A stretch of 64,000 nucleotides of DNA from Streptomonospora nanhaiensis (lineage in GTDB: Bacteria; Actinomycetota; Actinomycetes; Streptosporangiales; Streptosporangiaceae): positions 1,922,001-1,986,000 of the forward strand of contig NZ_CP113264.1 of the NCBI RefSeq assembly GCF_026642255.1, given 5' to 3'. Shown here piece by piece: positions 36,404-49,239 of the stretch. Position 1 is the first letter of the stretch; every line of letters starts with the position of its first letter. The notes beneath the pieces are model-generated. The model was not told the origin of the DNA and did no database searches. It saw nothing but the letters and a program-made list of their open reading frames with translations. The position numbers and the translations under genes were made by a program.

Positions 36404-37495
36404 TCAGTGGGTGCGCGCGGTCGCCGCCACCACCAGGGCGCGCAGCGGCTCGCGGGCGTCCGCGTCCAGCTCGGGGCTGTCCAGGGCGGCCACGGCCTGT
36501 CCGGCGTACTCCTCGACGAGGTCCTCGCAGGCGCGCAGCGCGCCCGAGCCCTCGATCAGCCCGCACATCCACTCGACCGCGTCCACCGACAGGTCGGGGT
36601 CGCCCAGCAGGGAGGCGAAGCGCTCGCCGTCGGCGGCCCCGGTGCGGGCCAGCGTCTCGGCGACGATGAGTGTCCGCTTGCCCTCGCGCAGGTCGTCGCC
36701 GGCGGGCTTGCCCGTGGTGGACGGGTCGCCGAACACGCCGAGGACGTCGTCGCGCAGCTGGAAGGCCACGCCCAGCGGGAGGCCGTAGTCCGTGTAGACC
36801 CCCGCCAGCTCCTCGTACCGGCCCGCCAGGGCCGCACCCAGGTGCAGGGGGCGCTCCACCGTGTACTTGGCCGACTTGTACCGCATCACGCGCAGGGCGG
36901 CCTCGCGGGTGCCCGTGCTGCGCACCTGCTCCAGGGTGTCCAGGTACTGCCCGGCCATCACCTCCGTGCGCATCGCGTCGAAGGGGCGCCGACCGTCCCG
37001 CAGCACCTCCGGCGGGAACCCGCTGGCCTGGTACATCTCGTCCGACCAGACCAGGCACAGGTCGCCGATGAGGATCGCCGCCCCCCGGCCGAACCCGTCG
37101 CCGTCGCCGCCCCACCCCTGGTCGGCGTGCAGCCCGGCCAGCCGCTTGTGGGTGGCGGGCAGCCCGCGGCGGGTGTCGCTGTTGTCGATCACGTCGTCGT
37201 GGATGAGCGCGCACGCCTGGAGGTACTCCAGGGACGCGGCGGCACGGATCAGCCGCTCGTCGTCGGCGGCGCCCCCGGCGCCCCTCCACCCCCAGTAGCA
37301 GAAGGTCGGGCGCAGGCGCTTGCCGCCGGAGAGCATCGCCTCCAGGGCGTCCATGGCGGGTGCCAGCTCCTCGCCGATCCCCAGGACCAGCTCGCGGTGC
37401 GCGGCGCCGAACCCGGCCAGCTCGCGGTCCACCGCGGGGCGGGCCGCGAAGACGGACGGGGAGAGTGCGGAAGTGGAAGAAGAGGAAGGGGCCAT
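36404..37495 (-). CDS. Polyprenyl (geranylgeranyl-type) diphosphate synthase
   Basis: 363 aa. Trans-prenyl chain elongation from IPP. First aspartate-rich motif DDVID at 100-104 (within [14 protein letters not shown]), second in [13 protein letters not shown] (about 243-255), plus GGKRLRP (57-63). Long Ser-rich N-terminus. It has no crt or other isoprenoid neighbours, so it may serve menaquinone or general isoprenoids; chain length cannot be read with confidence. ATG 37495 with TAACGT seven bases upstream suggests a leaderless transcript. Divergent from metF across 178 bases. Confidence 0.92.
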   Translation of the reverse strand: MAPSSSSTSALSPSVFAARPAVDRELAGFGAAHRELVLGIGEELAPAMDALEAMLSGGKRLRPTFCYWGWRGAGGAADDERLIRAAASLEYLQACALIHDDVIDNSDTRRGLPATHKRLAGLHADQGWGGDGDGFGRGAAILIGDLCLVWSDEMYQASGFPPEVLRDGRRPFDAMRTEVMAGQYLDTLEQVRSTGTREAALRVMRYKSAKYTVERPLHLGAALAGRYEELAGVYTDYGLPLGVAFQLRDDVLGVFGDPSTTGKPAGDDLREGKRTLIVAETLARTGAADGERFASLLGDPDLSVDAVEWMCGLIEGSGALRACEDLVEEYAGQAVAALDSPELDADAREPLRALVVAATARTH

Positions 37496-37502
37496 GTCCT
37501 GC

Positions 37503-37508
37503 ACGTTA
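37503..37508 (-). promoter_or_regulatory. Leaderless promoter -10 of the polyprenyl synthase
   Basis: On the minus strand TAACGT lies seven bases before the ATG at 37495. Confidence 0.45.
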
Positions 37509-37660
37509 TCGGCTGTTCGGGGCGTCCTCACCCCGGTTCGGCCGACCCGCTCCGCCGGGGCGGGCGGGTCCGCGCCCCACCGGGCGCGCCCCGCGCCGGA
37601 CGGCCCGGACACGGTCTCGCACTGTGGGACGCCGGTCCCTGTCCGTGAGTGCGCTTCGCC

Positions 37661-37676
37661 TAAGCTGGTGCACATG
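37661..37676 (+). promoter_or_regulatory. Leaderless promoter -10 of metF
   Basis: TAAGCT at 37661-37666 ends seven bases before the metF ATG at 37674. An in-frame GTG two codons earlier is closer than usual to the -10. Confidence 0.5.
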
Positions 37677-38627
37677 CTGGCAGCACCGACACGCCCCGTG
37701 GCGCCCCGAAGCCCGGCCCCCAGGCCGCGTCATATCCGCGAACTCCTCAACGCGGGCGAGCCGATGTTCTCCTTCGAGTTCTTCCCACCGCGCACGCCCC
37801 AGTCGCAGGAGCGGCTGTGGCGCGCGATCCGGGAGATCGAGGCACTCGGCCCGTCCTTCGTCTCGGTCACCTACGGCGCGGGCGGCAGCACGCGCGGGCT
37901 GACCGTGGAGACGACCGAGCGCATCGCCACCGACACCACCCTGCTGCCGGTGGCGCACATGACGCTCGTCGACCACTCCGTCGCCGAGCTGCGCCACCTC
38001 ATCGGGCGCTTCGCGGACGCCGGCGTCTCCAACATGCTCGCCGTGCGCGGCGACCCCCCCGGCGACCCCGACGGCGAGTGGGTCAGCCACCCCGAGGGGC
38101 TGACCTACACCGAGGAGCTCGTCCGCCTCCTCAAGGACAGCGGCGACTTCTGCGTGGGCGTGGCCGCGTTCCCGTACAAGCACCCGCGCTCGGCCGACGT
38201 GGAGACCGACACCGACCACTTCGTGCGCAAGTGCGAGGCGGGCGCCGACTACGCCATCACCCAGATGTTCTTCGACCCGGAGGACTACCTGCGGCTGCGC
38301 GACCGCGTGGCGGCCCGGGGGTGCGAGGTGCCGATCATCCCCGAGGTGTTCCCCGTGGTCCGCTCGTCCTTCATCCCGCGCTCGGAGAAGCTCTCCGGGG
38401 CCCCCTTCCCGCGCGCCCTGGCGGAGCGGTTCGAGTCCTTCGGCGACGACGCCGAGGCGGTGCGGGCCTTCGGCATCGAGCACGCCCAGCGCATGTGCGA
38501 GCGCCTGCTCGACGAGGGCGCGCCGGGCATCCACTTCATCACCTCGAACCAGTCCAAGGCCACCAGGCAGATCTTCCGTGAGGTCTCCGGTCGCCGGAGC
38601 CCGTCAGGGGCAGACGCGCGGCCATGA
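37674..38627 (+). CDS. metF: 5,10-methylenetetrahydrofolate reductase
   Basis: 317 aa. Reduces methylene-THF to methyl-THF for methionine synthesis; FAD enzyme. Signatures: [95 protein letters not shown], and [17 protein letters not shown] at the end. ATG 37674 at leaderless spacing. The 3' end overlaps the convergent GNAT gene by 89 bases. metK lies 16 kb downstream. Confidence 0.96.
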   Translation: MLAAPTRPVAPRSPAPRPRHIRELLNAGEPMFSFEFFPPRTPQSQERLWRAIREIEALGPSFVSVTYGAGGSTRGLTVETTERIATDTTLLPVAHMTLVDHSVAELRHLIGRFADAGVSNMLAVRGDPPGDPDGEWVSHPEGLTYTEELVRLLKDSGDFCVGVAAFPYKHPRSADVETDTDHFVRKCEAGADYAITQMFFDPEDYLRLRDRVAARGCEVPIIPEVFPVVRSSFIPRSEKLSGAPFPRALAERFESFGDDAEAVRAFGIEHAQRMCERLLDEGAPGIHFITSNQSKATRQIFREVSGRRSPSGADARP

Positions 38628-39153
38628 TCGAGAAGGGCTGGTCGGGGCTGCCCGGGAAGGCGAAGTCCTCCAGCACCTCGGTGAACCCGCACGAGCGGTA
38701 GAGGTGGCGCGCCGCCGACGGCCCCGTCCGCGTGGACAGGACGGCGGTGCGCTCACCGCGCCCCTCGCACAGGGCGTGGAGCACGGCCCGTCCCACGCCC
38801 TGGTTCTGCGCCTCGGGGTGGACGTGCACCTCGGCGATCTCCAGGGGGTCGGCGAGGTAGCGGCGCGCCTGGCGCGCCCGCCCGCCGGCGTGCAGCCCCT
38901 CGGCGACCATGTCGTGCCACCACTGGCCGCGCACGCCGTGGAAGCCGTAGGCGAAGCCGACGGGGCGCCCGTCGCGGAGCGCGACCACTGCGCGGAAGCC
39001 CGGGTAGTAGGCGTGGCCGTTCATGACGGCCGCGCGGCCGGGCAGCTGCTCGGGCGGCGGGCGCATGGCGGCCTCGTACACCCGGAGCAGCGCGGGGACG
39101 GCGTGCGTGAAGGCGGGCGGCGCCAGTTCGCGCAACTCGGTATCGGCTACCAC
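38539..39153 (-). CDS. GNAT-family N-acetyltransferase
   Basis: 204 aa. Acetyl-CoA motif A is [21 protein letters not shown] (about 110-130, Q/RxxGxG/A form); motif B is [13 protein letters not shown]. The N-terminal half carries [15 protein letters not shown]. The C-terminal 28 residues, past [11 protein letters not shown], are Arg/Trp-rich and encoded entirely within the 3' end of metF, so the true functional domain ends near the overlap. GTG 39153 with TAAAAT (plus 39160-39165) six bases upstream points to a leaderless mRNA. Substrate unknown. Confidence 0.85.
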   Translation of the reverse strand: MVADTELRELAPPAFTHAVPALLRVYEAAMRPPPEQLPGRAAVMNGHAYYPGFRAVVALRDGRPVGFAYGFHGVRGQWWHDMVAEGLHAGGRARQARRYLADPLEIAEVHVHPEAQNQGVGRAVLHALCEGRGERTAVLSTRTGPSAARHLYRSCGFTEVLEDFAFPGSPDQPFSIMAARLPLTGSGDRRPHGRSAWWPWTGSR

Positions 39154-39203
39154 AGCCCGATTTTAGGGCACGGGCCGCCGACGCGCCCTCGGCGCGGGGG
39201 ACC

Positions 39204-39232
39204 TTGACGGGTCGGACGGGCTGGGGTTAACT
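39204..39232 (+). promoter_or_regulatory. Strong sigma-70-type promoter reading into no known gene
   Basis: TTGACG at 39204-39209, a 17-base spacer and TTAACT at 39227-39232: the best vegetative-type promoter in the window. Expected start near 39239, directly before an SOS box. Confidence 0.65.
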
Positions 39233-39240
39233 GGTTTCTA

Positions 39241-39256
39241 TCGAACAGGAGTTCGA
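39241..39256. promoter_or_regulatory. LexA (SOS) box
   Basis: TCGAACAGGAGTTCGA matches the actinobacterial SOS box TCGAAC-N4-GTTCGA perfectly, flanked by A and T to extend the palindrome. It covers the predicted start of the plus-strand promoter at 39204-39232. Confidence 0.75.
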
Positions 39257-39352
39257 TTTGCTTCCGCCGGGTCCGCCCGGCGGAGTGCGGCGCGGCCGGG
39301 TTGGGGAGGGGAAGCCCCACGCCCGGCCGCGCCGTTGCGCCGGCCCCGGACA

Positions 39353-39392
39353 CGACGAGAACCGGCGCCCCGCGGGGTGCCGGTTCTCGTCG
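39353..39392 (-). terminator. Terminator of bldD
   Basis: 19-bp inverted repeat with one G-U pair and a two-base loop (CGACGAGAACCGGCG..., 39353-39371 with 39374-39392), 32 bases beyond the bldD stop. It could also terminate the plus-strand transcript from 39240. Confidence 0.8.
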
Positions 39393-39424
39393 AGCGGGTG
39401 CGACCTTCGTGTGTTCCCCGGTCC

Positions 39425-39919
39425 CTAGAAGGCGTCGACCGCGCGGCGCGCCTCGGGGTCGAGGACCCCCCAGTTGATCAGCTCCTCGGTCAGGTCGCCG
39501 GGCGACTTGTCGTAGATGACCGCGAGTGAACGCAGGTCCTCCTGGCGGATGGACAGCACGCGCCCGTTGTAGTCGCCGCGCTGGCTCTGGATGGTGGCGA
39601 CGTAGCGGGAGAGCGGTCCTGCCTTCTCCTGCGGCAGCTGCTGCATGCGCTCCAGGTCGATCACCAGCTTGGGTGTCGGGCCCAGAGGCGTCGGCGCGGC
39701 GCCGCCCGGCAGCAGCTCCGACATGGGGACCCCGTAGAAGTCGGCCAGCTCGGCCAGCTTCTGGACGGTGACGGCGCGGTCGCCGCGCTCGTAGGAGCCG
39801 ACCACGACGGCCTTCCAGCGTCCGTGGGACTTCTCTTCCACCCCGTGCAGGGACAGGCCCTGCTGGGTGCGGATGGCGCGCAGTCGCGCACCGAGGGACT
39901 TGGCGTATTCGGATGGCAT
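39425..39919 (-). CDS. bldD: BldD, c-di-GMP-binding developmental regulator
   Basis: 164 aa. Represses sporulation genes in streptomycetes when bound to cyclic di-GMP. HTH_3 domain in residues 1-75 (SLGARLRAIRTQQGLSLHGVEE, then GSYERGDRAVTVQKLAELADFYGV). The C-terminal domain has Arg114-Gly-Asp116 and Arg125-Gln-Glu-Asp128, the RXD-X8-RXXD signature that binds the c-di-GMP tetramer; numbering coincides with the S. coelicolor protein. Its promoter carries a BldD box, consistent with the known autoregulation. GGGAG lies nine bases before the ATG. Confidence 0.96.
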   Translation of the reverse strand: MPSEYAKSLGARLRAIRTQQGLSLHGVEEKSHGRWKAVVVGSYERGDRAVTVQKLAELADFYGVPMSELLPGGAAPTPLGPTPKLVIDLERMQQLPQEKAGPLSRYVATIQSQRGDYNGRVLSIRQEDLRSLAVIYDKSPGDLTEELINWGVLDPEARRAVDAF

Positions 39920-40039
39920 GTTCTTGTCGCTCCCGGCCGTGACGGTGGCTGGCGTGGTGGGGGGACGTCCGCTCGTACTCGGCGAACCGCCTGTGCGGCT
40001 CAGCGGATGGTCACGGGGTGCAACCCCACCCGGTAGTGG

Positions 40040-40052
40040 TTACAGACAGTGA
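40040..40052. promoter_or_regulatory. BldD box in the bldD promoter
   Basis: TTACAGACAGTGA fits the outer arms of the BldD consensus TNAC-N5-GTNA. It covers the region from the -10 to just past the predicted start of bldD, an ideal place for autorepression. Confidence 0.55.
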
Positions 40053-40080
40053 CGGTAGGGGGGTCTGCCCCCCAGGTCAA
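40052..40080 (-). promoter_or_regulatory. bldD promoter
   Basis: Minus strand: TTGACC (40075-40080), 17-base spacer, TACCGT (40052-40057). The spacer itself is a GGGGGG/CCCCCC inverted repeat. Confidence 0.6.
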
Positions 40081-40286
40081 GCCGTTGGTGTGAAACGCGA
40101 CTAATCGGTGGCCAAACCGTGCGTAAGTGAGACTCCTCTCATGTCCGGACGGTTCGGGACGAGAGGGGCGTCGCGCTGGTCCACAAAGCCCGTTTCTACA
40201 GGGAATTTCACCTTTCAACTATTCTGTGGTCGTATCCACTGCGTGGCGATATGGCCACTCCTGGGCGATGAGAGTCCCCTCAATAG

Positions 40287-40302
40287 TGTGACCAGAGTCA
40301 CA
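40287..40302. promoter_or_regulatory. CRP-type operator upstream of the pyr operon
   Basis: TGTGACCAGAGTCACA has both TGTGA and TCACA half-sites at N6 spacing, the CRP consensus used by actinobacterial Crp. Its centre is about 70 bases before the start predicted from TAGCGT at 40354-40359, an activator position. Confidence 0.65.
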
Positions 40303-40353
40303 TTGGTCGTTTTCGACCTCGGACCGCCCCTCGGGTGACCCGATCGCCGCTGG

Positions 40354-40359
40354 TAGCGT
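40354..40359 (+). promoter_or_regulatory. Predicted -10 of the pyr operon
   Basis: TAGCGT with no recognisable -35, so activator dependence is plausible. It would give a leader of about 50 bases containing the PyrR loop. Confidence 0.4.
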
Positions 40360-40382
40360 GGGGCCGATCGACATCCTTTAAC

Positions 40383-41100
<718 letters not shown>

Positions 41101-41101
<1 letters not shown>

Positions 41102-42009
41102 TGCGCCACCTGCTCTCCACCGGAGACCTCAGCAGGGACGAGGCCACCCTCGTCCTGGACACCGCGGCCGAACTCGCCCAGGTCGGCGACCGCTCCGTCA
41201 AGAAGCTCCCGACCCTGCGCGGCCGCACCGTCGTCAACCTCTTCTACGAGGACTCCACGCGCACCCGCACCTCCTTCGAGCTCGCCGCCAAGCGCCTGTC
41301 CGCCGACGTCATCAACTTCTCGGCCAAGGGCTCCAGCGTCTCCAAGGGCGAGAGCCTCAAGGACACCGCGCTGACCCTCCAGGCCATGGGGGCCGACGCC
41401 GTCGTCATCCGGCACAGCGCCTCGGGGGCCGCCCACCGCCTCGCCACCTGGGTGGACGGCTCCGTCCTCAACGCGGGCGACGGCACCCACGAGCACCCCA
41501 CCCAGGCACTGCTCGACGCGTACACGATGCGCGAGCGGCTGGGGCGCCTGGACGGCCTCAGGGTGGCCGTCGTCGGCGACATCCTGCACAGCCGCGTCGC
41601 GCGCTCCAACGTCCTGCTGCTCACCACCCTGGGGGCCCACGTCACCCTGGTCGCGCCGCCCACCCTGCTGCCGGTCTCGGTGGACACCTGGACGTGCGAG
41701 GTCTCCTACGACCTCGACGACGTGCTGCCCAAGTCCGACGTCGTGATGATGCTCCGCGTGCAGGCCGAGCGCATGCGCGACTCGTTCTTCCCGTCCGTGC
41801 GCGAGTACAGCCGCAACTACGGCCTCGACGGCGCGCGCCTGGCCCGGATGCCCGAGCACGCCATCGTCATGCACCCCGGACCGATGGTCCGCGGCATGGA
41901 GATCGCCGCCGAGGTCGCCGACTCGCCCCGGTGCACCGTCACCGCGCAGGTCGCCAACGGCGTCAGCCTGCGCATGGCCGTGCTCTACCTGCTGCTCGGC
42001 GGCTCCTAG
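41101..42009 (+). CDS. pyrB: Aspartate carbamoyltransferase catalytic subunit
   Basis: 302 aa. Forms carbamoyl-aspartate. Carbamoyl-phosphate motif [13 protein letters not shown] (about 52-64), then [41 protein letters not shown] and MHPGPMVRG. No regulatory pyrI is present, which is usual for Gram-positive bacteria. ATG shares its first base with the pyrR stop. 159 bases of GC-rich non-coding DNA follow before pyrC. Confidence 0.97.
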
Positions 42010-42168
42010 CCCGCGCCCTCCCCGGGAGACGCCGCCCCGTCCCGCGACCGGCGCCCCGGGGGCCGGCGCCCGCCGGCGCCCGAGCCGGCCCCGCGCGGTG
42101 AGCGCCCTCCCGCCGGCGCCCGCGCGAACCACGCCTCCACCCGAGAACACGAGGAAGTCACCACCGCC

Positions 42169-43470
42169 ATGCCCGACACCAACGGACCGCACCTGATCCG
42201 CGGCGCCCGCCCGCTCGGCGGGGACCCCGTCGACATCCTCATGGCCGACGGCCTGATCACCGCGATCGGCCCCGACCTGGAGGCCCCCGAGGGGGCCGAG
42301 ACCGTCGACGCGACCGGACTGGTCGCCCTGCCCGGACTGGTGGACCTGCACACCCACCTGCGCGAGCCCGGGCGCGAGGACGCCGAGACCGTCGCGTCCG
42401 GCTCCCGCTCCGCCGCGGCCGGCGGCTACACCGCCGTCCACGCCATGGCCAACACCGACCCCGTCGCCGACACCGCGGGGGTCGTCGAGCAGGTCTGGCG
42501 CCTGGGCCGCGAGGCCGGCTACTGCGACGTGCGCCCGGTCGGCGCCGTCACCGTGGGCCTGGCGGGGGAGCGGCTCGCCGAGATCGGCGCGATGGCCGAG
42601 TCCGCCGCCCGGGTGCGCGTCTTCTCCGACGACGGCATCTGCGTCTCCGACGCCCTGCTCATGCGCAGGGCCCTGGAGTACGTCAAGGCCTTCGACGGCG
42701 TCGTCGCCCAGCACGCCCAGGAGCCCCGCCTCACCCAGGGCGCGCAGATGAACGAGGGCCGCGTCTCCGACCGGCTCGGCCTGCCCGGCTGGCCCGCCGT
42801 CGCGGAGGAGGCGATCATCGCCCGCGACTGCCTGCTCGCCCAGCACGTCGGCTCGCGCCTGCACGTGTGCCACGTCTCCACCAAGGGCTCGGTCGACATC
42901 ATCCGCTGGGCCAAGGCCCGCGGCTGCGACGTGACCGCGGAGGTCACCCCCCACCACCTGCTCCTCACCGACGAGCTGGTGGAGAGCTACGATCCGATCT
43001 ACAAGGTCAACCCGCCCCTGCGCACGGCCGAGGACGTGGAGGCACTGCGCGAGGGCCTGGCCGACGGGACCATCGACATCGTCGCCACCGACCACGCCCC
43101 GCACCCGAGGGAGGCGAAGGAGACCGAGTGGTCCACCGCCGCGATGGGCATGGTCGGTCTGGAGACCGCCCTGGCGGTCGTGCAGAGGACGATGGTCGAC
43201 ACCGGCCTGCTCACCTGGGCCGGGGTCGCCGACCGCATGTCCGCGGCGCCGGCCCGCATCGGCCGCGTCGGGGGGCACGGCCGCGAGCTCGCGGAGGGCG
43301 AGCCCGCCAACGTCGTCCTGTACGACCCGGCCGACCCGGTCGCGGTGGACGGTGCGGCCATGGCGACCAAGAGCAGCAACACCCCCTTCCGGGGCATGAC
43401 CCTGCCGGGCCGGGTCCGCGCCACGTTCCTGCGCGGCACCCCCACCGTCCTGGAAGGCAAGATCAAGTGA
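42169..43470 (+). CDS. pyrC: Dihydroorotase
   Basis: 433 aa amidohydrolase (class I). Metal-binding HxH within [18 protein letters not shown] (about 53-70), [37 protein letters not shown] and the last metal ligand in [15 protein letters not shown] lies about 15 bases before the ATG. Its stop GTGA overlaps a possible GTG start of carA at 43467. Confidence 0.97.
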   Translation: MPDTNGPHLIRGARPLGGDPVDILMADGLITAIGPDLEAPEGAETVDATGLVALPGLVDLHTHLREPGREDAETVASGSRSAAAGGYTAVHAMANTDPVADTAGVVEQVWRLGREAGYCDVRPVGAVTVGLAGERLAEIGAMAESAARVRVFSDDGICVSDALLMRRALEYVKAFDGVVAQHAQEPRLTQGAQMNEGRVSDRLGLPGWPAVAEEAIIARDCLLAQHVGSRLHVCHVSTKGSVDIIRWAKARGCDVTAEVTPHHLLLTDELVESYDPIYKVNPPLRTAEDVEALREGLADGTIDIVATDHAPHPREAKETEWSTAAMGMVGLETALAVVQRTMVDTGLLTWAGVADRMSAAPARIGRVGGHGRELAEGEPANVVLYDPADPVAVDGAAMATKSSNTPFRGMTLPGRVRATFLRGTPTVLEGKIK

Positions 43471-43529
43471 ACACGGCAGCGACAGCAGCGAACGCCCAGG
43501 CCGGTCCTGGTGCGGCAGAGGGGGGAAAC

Positions 43530-44675
43530 GTGTCCGAGGAAACCGGCGGACCGGCGATTCTGGTGCTCGAGGACGGCCGGGTCTTCCGCGGCCGATCCTT
43601 CGGCGCCACCGGCGAGACCTTCGGCGAGATCGTCTTCAACACCGGCATGACCGGGTACCAGGAGACGCTCACCGACCCCTCGTACCACCGCCAGATCGTC
43701 ACGATGACCGCGCCGCACATCGGCAACACCGGCGTCAACGACGACGACCCCGAGTCCGGCCGCATCTGGGTCGCCGGGTACGTCGTCCGCGAGCCCGCGC
43801 GCATCACCTCCAACTGGAGGGCCCGCCGGACCCTGGACGAGGAGCTGCGCCGCCAGGGCGTGGTCGGCATCGCCCTCACCGGCACCCGCGCCCTCACCCG
43901 CCACCTGCGCGACCGGGGCGCCATGCGCGCGGCCGTCAGCACCGTCGAGACCGACCCGGAGAAGCTGCTCGCCCGCGTCCTGGAGGCGCCCCGCATGGCC
44001 GGCGCCGACCTGGCCGCCGAGGTCAGCACGGACGCCGCCTACGAGGTCCTGCCCCCCGAGGGCGTCCCGACCCGGTTCCACGTCGCCGCCGTCGACCTCG
44101 GCATCAAGGCCATGACCCCCCAGCGCCTCGCCGAGCGCGGCTGCCGGGTCACCGTCCTGCCCTCCGCGGCCACCGCGGAGGACATCCTCGCCCTGGACCC
44201 GGACGGCGTGTTCTTCAGCAACGGCCCCGGCGACCCCGCCACCGCGGACGGCCCCGTCGACGCCATGCGCGGCGTCCTGGACGCGGGCAAGCCGCTCTTC
44301 GGCATCTGCTTCGGCAACCAGATCCTGGGGCGCTCCCTGGGCCTGGGCACCTACAAGCTGCCCTTCGGCCACCGCGGCGTCAACCAGCCGGTGATCGACA
44401 CCCGCACCCGCAAGGTCGCCATCACCAGCCAGAACCACGGCTTCGCCGTGGACGCCCCGCTCGACACCCCCTTCGACACCCCCTACGGCCGGGCCGAGGT
44501 CAGCCACATCGGCCTCAACGACCAGGTCGTCGAGGGCCTGCGGCTGCTGGACCGGCCCGTGTTCAGCGTCCAGTTCCACCCGGAGGCCGCCGCGGGCCCC
44601 CACGACGCCGCCGAGCTCTTCGACGAGTTCGTCACCCTGATGTCCGACGCCCAGCCCGCTCCGGCTGCCAAGTAG
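43530..44675 (+). CDS. carA: Carbamoyl-phosphate synthase small (glutaminase) subunit
   Basis: 381 aa. The class I glutamine amidotransferase triad includes Cys in [11 protein letters not shown] and His/Glu in VQFHPEA. The N-terminal domain begins [17 protein letters not shown] and includes [22 protein letters not shown] chose GTG 43530 because AGGGGGGA lies just upstream and the domain starts eight codons later; GTG 43467, overlapping the pyrC stop, would add 21 low-complexity residues. Supplies ammonia to CarB. Confidence 0.94.
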   Translation: MSEETGGPAILVLEDGRVFRGRSFGATGETFGEIVFNTGMTGYQETLTDPSYHRQIVTMTAPHIGNTGVNDDDPESGRIWVAGYVVREPARITSNWRARRTLDEELRRQGVVGIALTGTRALTRHLRDRGAMRAAVSTVETDPEKLLARVLEAPRMAGADLAAEVSTDAAYEVLPPEGVPTRFHVAAVDLGIKAMTPQRLAERGCRVTVLPSAATAEDILALDPDGVFFSNGPGDPATADGPVDAMRGVLDAGKPLFGICFGNQILGRSLGLGTYKLPFGHRGVNQPVIDTRTRKVAITSQNHGFAVDAPLDTPFDTPYGRAEVSHIGLNDQVVEGLRLLDRPVFSVQFHPEAAAGPHDAAELFDEFVTLMSDAQPAPAAK

Positions 44676-44691
44676 TTAGAGGAACAAGAGC

Positions 44692-47994
<3,303 letters not shown>

Positions 47995-48004
47995 CCGGGG
48001 CCTC

Positions 48005-48036
48005 CCCGTCCGGGGCCCGGGCGGGCCCCGGACGGG
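48005..48036 (+). terminator. Terminator after carB
   Basis: Perfect 14-bp stem CCCGTCCGGGGCCC (48005-48018) with its complement (48023-48036) and a four-base loop. It divides pyrRBC-carAB from pyrKDF. Confidence 0.75.
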
Positions 48037-48239
48037 ACAGGGTGTGAGGAGCGCCACGGGGCGGTCCGGACACCGGCGGCGCGTGCCCCCCCGATCCGCC
48101 GGGCACGGGGCGGGGGAGGCGGCCGCGGCGCCGTCCCCCCGGGGCGGCGCCGGTGCGCTGAGCGGGGCACGCCCACCGAACGGCCTAGGCTGTAGGGACA
48201 GGGCTGCCCCGCCTCCGGGCGGGGCCCCGGCAGTAGAGT

Positions 48240-48270
48240 GCGGGCGCCGCGGGGACTCCGCGGCGCCCGC
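48240..48270 (+). promoter_or_regulatory. Hairpin in the pyrK leader
   Basis: Perfect 13-bp stem GCGGGCGCCGCGG (48240-48252) with CCGCGGCGCCCGC (48258-48270) and loop GGACT. TAGAGT at 48233-48238 could be a -10, placing the hairpin at the very 5' end of the pyrK transcript; TAGGCT at 48185-48190 is another. It may be an attenuator, a stabilising 5' cap-like hairpin, or a second terminator. It lacks the PyrR loop core. Confidence 0.45.
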
Positions 48271-48302
48271 GCGCCCGAGGCGAGAGAGGCTTCTCCGAGA
48301 CC

Positions 48303-49202
48303 ATGAGCGACAACGGACCGGTGCAGGTCAGGTGCCCCGTGCTGAACGTGCGCAGGGTGGACGCCTACTACGCCATCACCGTCGTCGCCCCGGGGATCGC
48401 CGAGCGGTTCCGTTCGGGCCAGTTCGTCTCGGTGGCGGTCGGCGGCGACCACTCCAGCACCCTGCTGCGCCGTCCCTTCGCCATCCACGACGTCAAGCCC
48501 GACTACGGCGGCACCGTCGAGTTCCTGTTCTCCGTGCGCGGCACCGGCACCGCCTGGCTGTCCGAGCGGAGGTCGCGCGACCTGCTGGACGTGGTCGGCC
48601 CCCTGGGCCGGCCGTTCCCGCTGCCGCGCGAACCCGTCAACTGCGTGCTCGTGGGCGGCGGTTCCGGCAGCGCGCCGCTGTTCCCGCTCGCCCAGTCGCT
48701 GCGCAGGCGCGGGTGCCGGGTCGACTTCGTGCTCGGCGGGGCCTCCGCCGACCGGGTGTTCAGCGCGATCACCGCCCGCCGCATCGCCGAGACCGCCGCC
48801 TTCACCACCGACGACGGCTCGTTCGGCACCAGGGGCCGGGTCACCGACGTCCTGGGCCGCGTGATCGAGGAGTGCCGGTCCGACGCGGTGTACGCCTGCG
48901 GCCCGATGCCCATGCTCCGCGCCGTCACCGCGGTGGCGGGCAGCCACGGGGTCCCCGTCCAGGTGGCGGTGGAGGAGACCATGGCCTGCGGCACGGGGAT
49001 CTGCATGACCTGCGTGATCCCCGTGGTGGGGGAGGACGGCATCACCCGCATGGTGCGCTCCTGCGTGGACGGACCGGTGTTCCGCGGCGAACAGGTGCGC
49101 TTCGACGACGTGGGGACCATCCCCTTCGACGCCCTGGGCGCCCCGGGGTGGAAGGGCTCCAGCGCCGCCCGCGCCGCCGAATCGGCGCGCGACATCGCCT
49201 GA
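48303..49202 (+). CDS. pyrK: Dihydroorotate dehydrogenase electron-transfer subunit
   Basis: 299 aa. Flavin and [2Fe-2S] reductase subunit passing electrons from the class 1B dihydroorotate dehydrogenase to NAD. FAD domain with LLRRPFAIHD (RxxS/T-like FAD site), NAD domain VLVGGGSGSAPLFPLAQSL, cluster Cys in ACGTGICMTCVIPV and VRSCVDGPVF. ATG preceded by AGAGAGG at relatively long spacing. Followed after 37 bases by pyrD. Confidence 0.94.
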   Translation: MSDNGPVQVRCPVLNVRRVDAYYAITVVAPGIAERFRSGQFVSVAVGGDHSSTLLRRPFAIHDVKPDYGGTVEFLFSVRGTGTAWLSERRSRDLLDVVGPLGRPFPLPREPVNCVLVGGGSGSAPLFPLAQSLRRRGCRVDFVLGGASADRVFSAITARRIAETAAFTTDDGSFGTRGRVTDVLGRVIEECRSDAVYACGPMPMLRAVTAVAGSHGVPVQVAVEETMACGTGICMTCVIPVVGEDGITRMVRSCVDGPVFRGEQVRFDDVGTIPFDALGAPGWKGSSAARAAESARDIA

Positions 49203-49239
49203 CCCGGGCGGCGACACACACACGACCGAGTGAAGGCAC

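Larger units (their letters stand above)
39240..39392 (+). ncRNA. Candidate SOS-controlled small RNA
   Basis: Defined by the LexA-box promoter on its left and the 19-bp hairpin at 39353-39392 on its right. Between are two further hairpins: CCGCCGGG-TCCG-CCCGGCGG (39264-39283) and a GCGGCCGGG/CCCGGCCGC stem (about 39291-39330). The alternative is a short protein from TTG 39258, preceded by AGGAG at 39247-39251, running 57 codons to TAG at 39426-39428; its composition (Arg, Gly, Pro) looks like random high-GC frame. Confidence 0.3.

Noticed and set aside
40196-40226. SigR-type promoter (GGAAT) between bldD and pyrR
   Set aside because: GGAAT is present but no GTT stands at 18-19 bases downstream.
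43467-43530. carA start at the GTG overlapping the pyrC stop
   Set aside because: Possible through coupling, but the internal GTG 43530 has a strong ribosome binding site and matches the domain start; kept as alternative only.
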